Made by a program: the position numbers and the translations under genes. DNA of 64,000 nt from Diplosphaera chodatii (taxonomy: Eukaryota > Chlorophyta > Trebouxiophyceae > Prasiolales > Stichococcaceae). Shown here piece after piece: positions 44,713 to 56,673 of the stretch. The notes beneath the pieces are model-generated. The model saw nothing but the letters and a program-made list of their open reading frames with translations. It was not told the origin of the DNA and searched no databases. The stretch spans positions 1,054,001-1,118,000 of the forward strand of contig JAALGY010000008.1 in the NCBI GenBank assembly GCA_032358165.1, read 5' to 3'. Positions within the stretch are counted from its first letter, which is position 1. The number at the start of each line of letters is the position of its first letter.

Positions 44713-47700
44713 TCAATCCCAACGGGATGCCCTCTGCTGCGATATTGGCAACACATTTGCTGGCTTTGCAAACCGAGCCCCGGCCTTTGTCATGGGCGAC
44801 TGAGCAAGAGCGCGTGCTTTCTGCTGCCGCTTGCTTTGCTGGCTGTTGGGCAAGCCCCTCTGACCACGCCTGATGACGGGCAGCTGGCCTTTCACCTCTG
44901 GCAGGGCGCCTGTCTGCACTGGCTGCCGTGGCACCTGCCAGAACTGGCCCAGCCACAGAGCACTGTCGGTGTCTGTGATGTGAGATTGGGCGTTCATACT
45001 TATGAACCAGCTTCTGGCATTGCCACCCTGCGTATGCATACCTGTGGCTCTTTCTCTGGCGCATCAGCAGACACTGCAGTTCCGCTCTCGGCTGGGCTGG
45101 GCTCCGGCTGAGGTGCAACAGTGGCCGCGGGGCCCACATCTTGCATTGCCGGTGCTTGTGCTGCAGAGGCGGTGGTACGGCTGCTGAAGAGCGACTGTGG
45201 TCCTGCTGCTGCCACTGCTAGTGTGCCGGCTGCAACATACAGACACCACCATGTTTGACGCAGGTTCCCCATGCTTGTCTTGCTGAAAGTTTGGTAATAT
45301 GGTGCCAGCTTTTATGCAGAGATGGGAGTAAGCATCCAAGACTCTTGTGGCATGGTCTGACATGGCGCAGGTGCTGATGCATATCACCAGCCATGGCAGC
45401 TGCCAGCTGGTCCAGCGTGGCACCTGGTGCCTCATGTCTCTGCGTCTGCTGTTGCTCCTCTGCACCTGTCACCGGCTTTTCGTTTGCCGCCTGCATATAG
45501 TGCACATTGCAGACGTCCAATGGCTTGATTCTGATGTGGTTTGAGAAAGCTTGTCAGACAGGTGTGGTATGGGCATGTCACCTGGCTGGACATGGCCGTC
45601 ATATGCTCTGCCAACAGGATGCGCGCCGACTCCAGATGCCTTGCGATAGCAGCCTTCGCATCCAGGCCCGTGTGTGGCACTTTCGTGCTGGCACTGCTGG
45701 TTGCCGATGCATCGAGATCAGGACCTGCAACAGTGTTCGACAGTCTGATGATGTTATATCTAATCCATCTACTCTCGCCAAATGCTTGGCGCAGAGTTGA
45801 TGTGTTACTCACCTTGAGGCGTGTGCCTGACAACAACGACCTCCCTTTCTGCCGCCTGCAGGCCAGGTTGCATTCTTGCCCTGGCATCAGCAAGCTGTGC
45901 GTGCTGAGCTGCAGCATCCGCCTGCTACCCACTGGTGTGCTACCCACTGGTGTGCAAGCCACCGCGTTCACGCATCTCTCGACATGTCATGACTCCCACA
46001 TTATGGTGGCAAACATGCACTCTTGCTGTTGTTCGCCAAGACCTCGGGTGCTCATGCTCACCTGTGCCTCCACCAGCAGCAGGGCCTGGCGGGCAGTGGC
46101 TGCGGCCCCTGCGGCCAGACGCGCCTCCAGCACGGTGTGCTCAGCGACAACTGCTGCCAGCCGAGCCTCCGCAGCGCAACGCGCTGCCTGCTCCATCTGC
46201 AGAGCCGAGGTGAGGTTCATGCTGTCAAGCGCGTCGCTTGAGCATATACCTACAAGGTGCGAGGGTGGTTGCCCTTGTTGCACATGCCCTGTAACATTGC
46301 TCCTGTGCAGTGGCTCACCCGGAAGCAGCGTTTGATACGCCAAAGCATGTCCTCCAGGGCACTGAGCTTCTGCTGTTGCTGCTCGGGCTGCAATGGCGGC
46401 CTGCCAACTGTCGCTGCAGCGAGGCCACCCTGCACCTGCAGCTGCGACAGCATCACCTCCATATCGCTGTCAGCATCTTCGAGGCCCAGCGGCAGTGCTG
46501 CCACCATGGTGGTGGTAGCAATTGGCCCAGCAGCCAGCTTCGATGCAGGTGCTGCTGGAGTGCTGCCTCTACTTGTAGTTGACATGCTGGCTGCTGGCAC
46601 TGGCGCAGGCGCTGCTTCGGCGCTGATGCGCTGTAGCGCAGGGACCTTGGACTGTGCCGCAGGCCTTGCATCATCCAAGGTGCCTGCACACAGTTTTAAT
46701 TTGCATGTCATTCTCCTGTTGGGCACTTAGAGAGCGCAAATTACCGAGTGACAGGTGTGAGCCAGAAACGCTAGAAACAATCACCTCCATTTCCCGGTGG
46801 TCCAACAGCAGACTGCCGCCTTGGAAGCAGGCTCTCGGTCCTGGCTCGTGGAGCGACCGCCGCCAGCCGTGCCGCCACCTCTTGAAGCTGCCGTGTCACG
46901 GATGTCTGATCGTCACTCGATGCGCTGTCGTCCTCCTGCCATGTGTCGGCAGATGTCGCTTGGCTGTGAGAATGCACCACAGGTGTGATGGCTGCCGCAG
47001 GAGCTGTGCTGATGCCGGTGGCGGGGAGCAGCGGCGGTGGTGGCATCAGGTTGTGCTCTGGTCCTGGACTCACTGGCAGCACCAGCACATCCGAGGAAGC
47101 CCCGTGCTGGGTCACCCGCCGGCTTCGTGGCGTGGGCACGGACCAGGCGATCTCGTGCTGCTCCACAGTCTGATCTGCCAATGAAAATGTCAGCATCGGC
47201 GATGGCAGCCGCGCAGCGACTGCTGCCGTCTCCGCAGCAGCTGCTGTTGTGTAATCTGATGACTCGGGGGGCTGTTGCTGTTGTGCTGGTTCCACACGTG
47301 CTGAGCTGGGTCTCCTGCTGAACAGGTGTACGTCCTGCAACGGCCGTGGCAGTATTGGAGGCAGCGGTGGCGGCAAGAGTGGCACATCGGTTGCAGATAC
47401 ACTGCATGTGCACTGCCCAGCGCCATGGATGTCTGCAGCAATGTCGGTGCCACCACCGAGACGATCAGTCACCTGCTGTGAGTTTGCCACACCGGTCGTT
47501 GAGGGCTGGCTTGCTTGCTGCACAGGTGCAGCTGGCACTGTTGGGCCTTGGCTGTGCTGCGCAGCTGCTGCCTGCAGTGCATCGTTGTCAAAGCACAGGG
47601 AATCGGAGTGTGGCATCTGTCGCGCTGGCTTCGCGGACTGCCGCTTCCTGAGGGCGCGCATGCTGTGCATCTGCCTTGCTGTTGGCAGTGCTGTTGCAGC

Positions 47701-48320
47701 CGCCACAGTCGGCTCGACACCACCCTGTGCATTGAAGGCAATGCTGGTCGCACCGGGGCTCTCTGGTGGCGGCTGTGCCAGTGGCGTCAGGCCTGTCCTG
47801 CTGCTGCGGCACGCTGCCGTCAATGCAGCTGCTGTTGACTCGGTCTTGGCACCTGATGATGCAGGACTGCCCCTTGCATCCAGTGTGCCAACGCTGATTC
47901 CTTGTCCAGCCACGACAGTTTCTGTTTGCTGTGGCTGCGGAGGGGCGACAGCTTGGGCAGTGGTGTAGGTTGCGGACTTGGTGTCTCGCTGCTGCGTGCC
48001 ATGGTCCAGTCGGAGTGCGGCTGCGCGCTGACCGCCTGCGGGCGGATCGTCCTCTGATGATGCTGCGAGCTCAGGCCAAGGAGATGCCGCGCGTTGCTTT
48101 TGAACAGGCTTGTGACTCCGCCAAAACACCATCGAGCTGCTACATACAAGCAACCACGCGGCGACTGTGCTGGTGTACGTTTATGTCCCACCTGCTGCAG
48201 CCGGAACAGCAGGCAACAACACGGGTGCATCACGGTTTGCAGGGTGCGTACACGCTGTAGCTGCTTGAACATGAAGCGCTGCATGTTCTGGCTGCCCACA
48301 CGCATCCTGCAAGCAAGAAC
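44713..48320 (-). CDS. Unknown large low-complexity/coiled-coil protein with a C-terminal membrane segment
   Basis: I do not recognise the family. The core is a single open exon from about 48080 to 46785 (roughly 430 codons), rich in Ala, Ser, Pro and Gln. It contains SPWPELAASSEDDPPAGG, ALRKRQSAKPARQMPHS, DTWQEDDSASSDDQ and a helical end (QLQEVAARLAAVAPRARTES). A basic amphipathic segment lies upstream (NMQRFMFKQLQRVRTLQ, ~48290-48240). Downstream exons carry LEDADSDMEVMLSQLQVQGG and LEDMLWRIKRCFR (46300-46680), Ala-rich coiled coil (EARLAAVVAEHTVLEARLAA, 46060-46210), DAKAAIARHLESARILLAEH (~45640) and LDQLAAAMAGDMHQHLRHV (~45390). One hydrophobic segment, WWCLYVAAGTLAVAAAG (~45220), resembles a tail-side membrane anchor. 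Start, stop and several exon edges are uncertain. A coiled-coil tether at a membrane is one reading; nothing proves it. Confidence 0.5.
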
Positions 48321-48580
48321 TGGCTGACCGCCGGTGACAAGATCCTCGGACGAATCGCCGCTTAGTAAACACCCACTCGGTGCTTTCCATTCAGCTTGAA
48401 ACTCTCTCACTTCGCTCAGACACCTTGCAACCACTGGCCTCAGCACAAGTCCATCTAACCCACGAACAACAAGCTGCAGACTTGTGGTATGTAGCAATCA
48501 ATGACGAATTTGTTCCGTTTGCAAAATCGAACCATGCAGTCAGCGGCTGTCAGTATGGCGAATACTCTGCTGGACCTGCA

Positions 48581-51500
48581 TCAATGTGCAACGGGCTCTG
48601 ATTCGCTACTCGTCTCGGGCTCCTTGCCTGTCCAACGGCCGTTGATGGTTCTGCCGGTCACGCCCTTCCGCAGGTTTGCAGCCTTGAGTACCCCCTGCAT
48701 GCCCACGGATGTTAGGTTGGTCAAGAATGGTGTTGACCATTGCAACATCGGTCAGAAGGCACAGGCATGTGCCTTCACCCACACACTCACCCTCCAATCC
48801 CGCGGCGGCGCGGACGGGTCTGCCTTGTACGGCTCTGGGAACGGCTGCGTGGACTTGACCTCGAAGGTTGTGTCCGCTGCCTCAGGTGACTCCAGCAGCG
48901 CAACCGCCAGCTGTGCAATGTCCTCGCGGGCAATCTTGCCCTGTGCATGAGCCGGCATGTAGATGTTGCGTCGAGCCGACCTACATGCAGCCTCTTATGC
49001 ATCTTGTAAACAAGGCCAAAGTGGCCCTGGTGGGTGGGTATGCAGGCCCACTTGGGGTATGCAGGCCCACCTTGACCACATCGCCCTGATCAACGACCAC
49101 CTCTGCACCGGCGTCCTCCTCTGTCAGTGCCGTCGGCCGCACAACCGCAAAGGGCACCCCGCTCTCGCGAACGACGTCCTCGCCCTGAAGTATTGAATTA
49201 CTGCCAGTCGGATGCCAGAACACCACGCTTGACTTTGCATATGTCCGCATGTGCATCAAGTCCTCACACCTTCAGCTTGTAGGTCAGGATGCCGCCCAGC
49301 ATGTCGTTCATCTTGACCTGCAGCAGCCACAGGAGTTTGTGTCAACACTCCTGGCACTGCCTCCAGCCAGCTTTGAGGTGGGGCCGCAACACGCTAAGTT
49401 TGTGGTCGCACCGCTGGTGGCTCTGCCTCGATGTCAATGCCAGGCCGGTTTGGCCGTGTGACACCTGTGGTGATAAGACCAGCAACCAGCGGTCATCGGT
49501 CTTGCGGTTTTGACCAGTGGAAAGCACCTCATGTACAGCGTGGCATGCAAAGGCACACCATGTACATTGCATGATGCACCTGCTGAGCTGATGTGGACGA
49601 TCCGGGGCGTCTGCGGTTCTGGCAGGTACGCCCTGATCTCGCCCACCGTCAGGCTGAAGGGGCCCGCCTCGAACGCTGGGTTGAGCTCGCCTGTTGTAAG
49701 CACGAGCAAATACGAGCAGTCAATGTTGCCTGTGGATGCCATAATCTCTGCAGCAGTGTGCGTGCTCGACCCGTCACATACGCATCAGACAGCCAGGATG
49801 TGCAGCGCACCATCATACTCAAACTTGCTGAGCCTGCAGTGCACACATGAATCAAATGTCAGCTATGCAGAGTACTCGACACATGCAGGTCCTCGCATTA
49901 TGCCCAAATGTGACAGTCGATCTGCAAGACGATCACAGCTGCTGCTTGCTTGCTGCACAAGCTCAGATGGCAAACGAATTCTGCAGGACAAATGTCTGAC
50001 CAAATGAATGCTCACATCAGCTGGACGCTGTAGATGCTGCGCGGATCAAGGAAGCTGCCATCCCGCAGCGTCTTGGCACGAAAGACGGGGATGAACTCCG
50101 AGAAGGGCAGCTTGACGGTCTGCCACTCGCCATCCTTCGTGTCGAAGCTCCTGCAGTGCTCAATTGCCATCATAGTCATGACCAGTGCCTATTGAGGGGT
50201 ATAGCCCCCTTAGTAGGGGGCCTATTGAGGACCAGGAAAACCCACCTGCAATATGCAATGCCATCCCAGTTGCTCTCCGTCCTGACGATACACTTGAAGC
50301 GCAGCCCATTGCCTTTGACCTGCAGTGCTATTTGCCCTTGTTAGGTGACAGTCACCTGCCACGCAGTTTTTGACACATATCTCAGTAGTGACCCCATACA
50401 GGTTGTATGTGTTTGATACACTTGCCTACCCGCAATGCTAGGCCCTCGTAGGCTGCCAGGTCTGCCGCCGGCTCAATGTTGCGGGTGCGCACGCTGGCAA
50501 AGCCGCCATTGTTCTCTGTGTCACACAACACCTCCAGCTGGCAGATTGCTTGTCTTGCTTGCAGTATGTCGAAGGGACCCAGCAGCAAATTGCAGACCCA
50601 CCTGTTGTGACCACCCCTGAGAATACGCCAGCAGCGCTGCCACCCTCGCCTGCGCCAGCCTCGACCACGAAGCCGCTCTCGCTGCGGCCCCCCATGACCA
50701 CGTCGTCCAGTGACCCAAACTCCTTGGCAGCGCCCTACGAGTATCGGAACTCGCCCGCGTGAAGCTCCCTCTGTCAGGTGTGCAGCTGAGGCCGCGCAGC
50801 GTTGCTATTGCGGGTGCATGGTGCAGCCCTCTGTGTGGCTGCACACAGGCACACATGCGGGTGCTGGGAACGCACCGTGCCGTCTGGAGCAAACAGCAGC
50901 TGCCCGGCACGCAGGCCGACATGCTGGCGCAGGAGCGCGACCAGGCTCTGGAGCCCCCGGTACTCGACCGTCTCCGGAGTGTCCCCCACAATCTCAGGGT
51001 CGTAGAACTTGATGCCCTAGCAGAAGCAAACATGTGCTGATTGCACCGATTGCACCGATGTGCTGTAGCTGAACTGGGATGGGCTGCCACTGCTGTTGCT
51101 GCTGCCGCTGTCAAGCGCCCCTGCAAGTGGTTGCTCCAAGCCCGTCTACAGGGTATACCTGCAGGTACTTCTGGCGGTCAGGCGTGTCACCCTCCTTGGG
51201 GGACACCTTGACTGCGCTGGCCAGCACTGCAGCCGTTACACCAGTGAACATCTCTGGCAGCAGCGTTGCTGGCTGTGTGATATCTGCCGCTACGACCTCC
51301 AAGCTGGAGCCCGCCGGCCCAGTGAGGCCTCCCTGTGCCGTGCGACAAAGCCTCATGTTCACGGCGAGCTCCCAAACTTCATGGGTGCTGAGGCGTCTGA
51401 CTAGGCTGCGACCACCAAGGTTGTTGCATACTCGCACCAGCAGCTGCTTGGCTTTGTCCACGTCCCGGACCAGCGCCCGCACCGCCCGACCCTTTGACAG

Positions 51501-52218
51501 AAGAACCTGTGCAAAGCAGTTGTACAACCTCAACGTCCTGACAGCTCGCTTGGTGATGACTCGGCAATGCAAGTCTTATGCAACACAGCAGTTTGCGGCA
51601 TTTCTCCATGTGTGTGCTTACCTGCACCACGCGCTTGCCCACGCCACCTGTGGCACCGGACACGAGCACAACGCCGCCTCGAGCACCGCTGCCACTGCTG
51701 CCGTTGCCCCCGGCACTGCTGGACCGTGCTGACATCGCGCTGTCCCCAAACAGCGGCAGGATGACAGACTTCTTCTCCTGTGCGGGCGCTGAGCGGAGCA
51801 TTGGGCCAGAGGTCCCAAACCAGAGCATCAGCTGCAGCAGGCGACGCCGACGCGCGGGCGACCGCACCTCAGTCGAGCCGCCGGCGAGCGCTGAGAAGAT
51901 CTTTGCAGGCTGGCTGACGAGGTTGGAAAGCACCTCGCCGGGGCTGGGCGGTTTGTTGAAGAACGCGACCGTGCGGACAAATCTGCCCACGTCCCAAGAC
52001 TTGCGATCTTCATCTAAGTCAGCAAGTCAGCAATTGGAGAGTACATGTGGGTCTACTGTACGACTTTTCCCCTTGCTCAGCCACGTACGAGCGATCAATG
52101 GTTCGCAATACGAAATGCTAGGCTGTGCATCTGACCTTCTGCGGCCCGCACAACGACGCAGCCCCGCCGGTGGGACCGCGGCATCAATTTCGCATGCCTC
52201 AGCCGCAAACCTGCACAT
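48581..52218 (-). CDS. HCF173: HCF173-like plastid protein (NmrA-type SDR with inserted CIA30 domain)
   Basis: HCF173 is a plastid factor needed for psbA mRNA translation and stability in plants. Blocks in transcript order: SWDVGRFVRTVAFFNKPPSP (~51980), a Rossmann motif GGVVLVSGATGGVGKRVVQ (~51660), LLSKGRAVRALVRDVDKAKQ, VVAADITQPATLLPEMFTG and DPEIVGDTPETVEYRGLQSL. The CIA30 domain follows (LGSLDDVVMGGRSESGFVVE, NNGGFASVRTRNIEP, LPFSEFIPVFRAKTLRDGSF, FEYDGA). The SDR then resumes with PRIVHISSAG, GEDVVRESGVPFAVVRPTAL, GKIAREDIAQLAVALLESPE and TTFEVKSTQPFPEPYKADPS. The last exon 48682-48581 encodes LRKGVTGRTINGRWTGKEPE with TGA at 48581. The GxxGxxG is intact, but the SDR catalytic Tyr-Lys pair is not evident, typical of NmrA-like members. 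The first exon (ATG 52218 suggested) did not join in phase. Confidence 0.9.
49037..49072 (+). repeat. Tandem duplication, ~19 bases x2, in an HCF173 intron
   Basis: GGTATGCAGGCCCACTTGG (49037-49055) is followed by GGTATGCAGGCCCACCTTG (49056-49074) with one small change near the end. Confidence 0.65.
50188..50230. repeat. 10-base direct repeats flanking a hairpin, in an HCF173 intron
   Basis: CCTATTGAGG occurs at 50188-50197 and again at 50221-50230. Between them GCCCCCT...AGGGGG (about 50204-50220) can fold into a short GC stem. ACCAG lies just outside both copies on opposite sides. Confidence 0.6.
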
Positions 52219-52905
52219 CTTACCAAGTGTCAGTGATATTCATGGCTGAGTCCTCGCCTTGACGGACACTGCGACAACCATATGCACTACTGCACCTGAG
52301 GCGAAACTGATGCGACACGTAGCAGGGCCATTCCTGTGCAGTTGGCTCATGTTTGGCCCGGCGAACCGCATTGTCACACAGCAGTGTCACCAGCAACATT
52401 CATATCGCATGTATGTTGTGGTGATGCGGCTCGCTTTACAGCTTGCCATGTTGGGCATGCACGCATTAGGTAATCCGGACCGCCCTCGGACGTTGCAAGG
52501 GGGCGGAGTGAGATTGGCCGTCAGCACGCATGTCCAAAGGGCTCAGCACAGCACGTCCACCACACTGCCAGCCGCACAGAAGCAGCAAACGCTTAGGAGT
52601 CTGGTGTGTGCCAGCTGTGCTGTCAGATCGTGCGAACGGGCAGCAGGGGTCAGGCAGCTGACTTGTCTAGGCAGGATGGCAGCCCTCACAGCCCCATGCA
52701 CACCAGGCAGCCTGACTTTTACGAAGGCAGTGTCCTCGACGCGATGCCTCACAGCCACGGTAAGCTGCTAGCAGAAGCCACATGTGGTGACCCCGTGATG
52801 CAAAGCACGGCTTTGGGCCAGTGCCTGTGCACTTTGTTGTGAGCTGCCCGCTTGCCATGCAAACTGCTTGCTCGTTTGGCAAGCGTCAAGCTTGCTCGTC
52901 ATACT
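52219..52905. promoter_or_regulatory. Divergent promoter region, HCF173 (-) / bS16 (+)
   Basis: About 690 bases. It may include a further 5' exon of HCF173. A plus-strand open frame at 52259-52771 has no family resemblance and is not called. Confidence 0.4.
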
Positions 52906-53511
52906 ATGCAGGCCCCTCGTGTTGTTGTCCCTCGGCAGCCGTGCATGCAGCCAGTCGAAGCGCGTGTAGCGGTGAGTTTTTTCTTGCAGCTGGTTGGCAG
53001 CATTCAATTCGGCTGCTTTGCGTGCAGATACTCGTGCTGAGCAGCATGTGCTTGGGCATGCTTACTCAGGTGCTGGCATGCAGCTTTCAGCCCATGTGTC
53101 CATGACTTATCTGCTCTATGCTGAACGTTGCACAGATCCGCTTCACACGATTTGGGCGGAAGAAGGTGCCATTCTACCGCATCATTGCCATTGATTCGCG
53201 GGAGCGGCGGGAGGGCAAGCCCATTGAGGTGCACATGCCATGCCATAGTGGCACATTGCTGCGTTGAAACATGCAAGCCCGCATTCACATGCATCATCCA
53301 TCATGAGTGCTGTGACAGGCATTAAGCATGATCAACGTGATGTATCATCGATGAATCGTGTTCCTGCAATGTGCAGAACCTGGGCTGGTACGACCCGCTG
53401 CGTAAGGAGACCAACTTGAACGCGCCCGCCATCAAGAAGTGGCTTGCAGTCGGCGCCCAGCCCTCAGACACAGTGCGTGCCCTGCTGAAGAAGGCCATGG
53501 TTATCGACTAA
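52906..53511 (+). CDS. RPS16: Organellar ribosomal protein bS16
   Basis: Small-subunit protein of bacterial-type ribosomes, here nucleus-encoded for plastid and/or mitochondrion. Three exons, 52906-52971, 53136-53228, 53377-53511, all phase 0, 97 residues. Core: [65 protein letters not shown] and KKAMVID. The leader is short ([20 protein letters not shown]); the ATG at 52945 would leave only about nine extra residues. Land-plant nuclear RPS16 is dual-targeted with an equally short leader, so targeting cannot be decided from sequence. A TGTAA sits 66 bases after the stop. Confidence 0.94.
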
Positions 53512-54026
53512 ACAGAATGTATTTGGTGCACATCGGCTCTTGCTGTTGCAAACCTCTCAGTGCAGTTGGTTCACACTGTAAGAATACCTGCATCCCCATA
53601 TACTATTCGGCAACGATGTAGTGCAACCATCTATGATCAGTGCCACAATCAATATGTCGCTGCTGTGTGCTACATCACACTGGAGTACACAGTTTGCGCC
53701 CCCGCCTATGGTTTGAGTCTGCGCTGCCTTGCAATGCGCAACGCTGCCGCTATAAGGAACCACTGTTGCGCTGTGCATGCTACTGAATGCTCAGTTTCCC
53801 AGATGACAAGCTGCTGTCGATAGGCAGTGCCTCAAATGTGAACATCAAAGTATGCAGCTGCCTGTGAGACTAAGTGATTCTCAAGTGCGACGCAGATGAT
53901 GTGTGCCTGCTGTTCTGCGTGCTACACTACAGTTGCCGCGACTGATGCACTCATCTCGCTCGCTATGCTGCACTTCTGAAGTGCTCCCATCGCATTCTCT
54001 TGGCTGACATGCCCGCTGTCCTGTTG
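53512..54026. other. Intergenic between convergent genes
   Basis: About 515 bases between the bS16 stop (+) and the stop of the unknown gene (-). Apart from the TGTAA at 53577 I see nothing. Confidence 0.45.
53577..53581 (+). terminator. Candidate TGTAA polyadenylation signal of bS16
   Basis: TGTAAG starts 66 bases past the stop codon, in the expected window for the chlorophyte signal. Confidence 0.55.
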
Positions 54027-55775
54027 CTACATGCTTTCGACATTCTCCATGGGAGCCCCGTGCTGCAGGTCGTCACCATCATCTGAAAGGGAAGGCAGCT
54101 GCAGGATGCCATCTGCATACTGGATGTCATCCTCCTCATCTATCAGGCCCTCCTCTGCATAGTGCGGTTGGAGACCTGCTGATTGCTCCAGCATGCGTGC
54201 CTTGAGCTCGAGCAGGCTGCAGCGCTCCGCCAGCTCGGCCTGCAAGATGTTGAAGCCGGCAAACCGTCAAACATAAACAGAGAGAACGACCATGGCACAG
54301 AATGCGGTGTCGTGTAGTTGATGCACGGAACTTACTGCAGTGGCTGTGGGCAGCCTAAGCAAGCTCTGCCAGAAGCACCCTGCCTCATCGAGCAGCGCAG
54401 CACCTGCAGGCGCTCCAGAGCAGCGCGCTCGGCCTGCAGCGCCGACGAGGTGGACTTCTCCTGCGCGAGGCTGCGCGTCAGCTGGTCCAGCTGGTCCTCT
54501 GCCCGCTCCGCCCGGTCCCTCTCCTCCTGGGGGGGTGAGCGATGAGACGTCTGTCGCACAGTTGGCCTCATCTGAAAGATTGCAACTCAACGAGACGGCC
54601 AGTCTCAAGGCAGGTAGGCAACACGGCACCGCGCGCATGTGGCACAGTGGACAGCGTGGTCGTGACGACCTGTCGGCACCACCTGCAGCTGCCGCTCGAC
54701 GGCGGTGGAGGCTGCGGACGCTGGGCGGCGGGCGGGCGCGCGGAGCGGGCCGGGCGCCAGCGTCTTGGGCGCCGGCTTGCTGGGCGACGCATGGCGGCTG
54801 CTGCTGGCTGAGGCGGTGCGGCTAGGGGCCGCGGACCCCGGCCTGCTGTTGCTGGCGGCCTGCACTGCCGCACGCAGCATCAGCCGGGAGCCCTCCGGCT
54901 GTACTGGAGCCTCTGCCGGCCGGGGCTCTGGATTGGGTGCTGACCCCGGCCTCAGATGCTGCCGCCGGCCATGCCGCTGGCCACCGCTGCCTGCACTTTC
55001 GACTGATGAGCTGCTGGGCGGTCTTCCGCCGCCAGCATCAGGAGGCTCTGCTGGCTGCACTTTGCGACCTTGTGGTTGCCTGTGTCAGATTGCCGGGAGA
55101 ATTAGGCCTACAGGAGTCAGCTGAGCATGCTGTCCTGGACCATCGTCCATGCAAGGTAATGACACAGGCTGCGACACGTGCAGGACTGACCTGGCATGCT
55201 GCGGCCGCACTGGTGATGAAGTCACAGAAGACGGAAGGGACTGCATGGCAGCAACGATGCACAGGTTCCGTCTTGTCCGTTGAAGACTGTTTTGTGCACC
55301 TTGCCGCAGCAAGCCACACGGAGCAGCCCACCTTGCCAGGTGTCCTGTCACGCGCACTGCCGGGACTGCGCCTGCTCTGGGGAGTGCGGAAACCTCGCTC
55401 GGACGATGGCGGACCGCTGTCGGGGTCCACGATGTCCAAGCCGGGTGGCTTGCTCAGCCACAGGGGCGCTTGCCTAACGAGCCAGCATATAAAAATGATG
55501 GCCAGCTTGATGCCGTGGACATAAAAACCGCTGGTGACTGCGCATAGTGAGTACTGTCACCTCTCCTTGGCGCCTTCCGTGCGCCTGATATGGTACTCAG
55601 TGTCCGCACAGGCTGCGCCATTTTCCTCCATGCAGAGAAGGTCTGTTGCTATCAGCAGCTGAGACATGAGCTCTGAGGCCCGAAAGCGTATCTGTGTGCC
55701 AATATTACCACATTCAAAGGGTTCAAGGTGCAACCGCTGCCAAACTGTCGGGTTCAAAATCGGCTTGATCCGCAC
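54027..55775 (-). CDS. Unknown membrane and coiled-coil protein
   Basis: Family not recognised. On the minus strand a first recognisable exon (about 55775-55561) reads IKPILNPTVWQRLHLEPFEC, FRASELMSQLLIATDLLCME and ends in GAKE. It joins in phase (AG|C, intron of about 28-35 bases just below 55560, short for this genome) to SGFYVHGIKLAIIFICWLVR, a single strong membrane helix. DIVDPDSGPPSSERGFRTPQ follows. Next is a disordered Ser/Pro/Arg/Ala region (about 54680-55060: RPGSAAPSRTASASSSRHAS), then coiled coil (ERAEDQLDQLTRSLAQEKST, ~54430-54530). The final exon reads LLELKARMLEQSAGLQPHYA and the acidic EEGLIDEEDDIQYADG, ending ENVESM at TAG 54027. The layout is membrane anchor, flexible linker, coiled coil, acidic tail. 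The 5' end may lie further up (to ~56400), where protein-like fragments exist but do not join. Confidence 0.5.
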
Positions 55776-56673
55776 ACTTGCATGATGATCGCATCATCGA
55801 CGCATCGTGGCACCCCAAGGGCAGTCGTAACACAGGATACAACCACTTCAGATGGACATTTACGTTGCCTGCAAACCGGATTCACGAGTTGCGCCGCTGC
55901 AGCGACAATCTTCTGCATGTGGCAAACATTGCATAAGGGACTGCAGCTCGCCGGCCTCACCTGTAGTCTCAGGCCAGTTGGCCTCACTTGCGCCGATTAT
56001 TGTGCTTTCTGCGGCACACTGCCCGCATGTTCGCTGTCAGCGGGGTCTGTGTGCAAGCTTTGGTAAGGCAGAGCGGCCGCACCATCAAACGGCAGTGTAC
56101 GAGACGAGTTGTGGTTCCGAACCTGGGGGACGCTGACGATCGGCTCATCAACCTCCCACAGTTTGCCATATGGGTGTGTTCACGGCTTGTACTGCGCGAT
56201 ATACGAAGTTTTCGAAACGCTGCTGCGCATTACGAACAAACACGTACATGCAAATGCCGATTTCATGGTGCGATCTGAGCATCACAGAGGGGCAACCAAG
56301 CCAATTGGCCTGGTGCACATTACGGTAGTACCCTTGCAAGCTCAGCAATGCGCTTTCATATGGAAGGTCGTGAACGCGTACAAGCTTGCGGTCAACGCCG
56401 CAGCCTGCTGGCATTGCTCAGTGCAATGGCCGTGGCCGCATAGCCGCACCGGATACTGGCCCAAGCGACGTGTGGGTTTTCACCCAAGACGTGCGACAGC
56501 TTGTCGTCCCCTTGGTGTCATGACGCTGCAAATGCAGGATGTGCATACCCCATGAGTTCCGCAGGTGGCAGGGCATGTATGCCCCATGGTGCCATATGGT
56601 ACCACCCCAAAACCTCCTACCCTCGTCTGTCAAGTCACGTCGTGACGAGCTGACATCGATTCCATTGCTTCAG
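55776..56673. promoter_or_regulatory. Divergent region with unresolved 5' exons
   Basis: About 900 bases between the minus-strand unknown gene and the plus-strand Arm-SAM gene. Both lack a settled start codon, so first exons and promoters are here. Minus-strand fragment HDLPYESALLSLQG (~56340) looks protein-like but is unassigned. Confidence 0.35.

Noticed and set aside
45541..46335. Plus-strand open frame of 264 codons
   Set aside because: Crosses introns and exons of the minus-strand coiled-coil gene and shows no protein-like composition (many Cys, Trp and Arg).
52259..52771. Plus-strand open frame of 170 codons upstream of bS16
   Set aside because: No recognisable domain, Cys/Arg-rich composition typical of noncoding frames here, and lies in a divergent promoter region.
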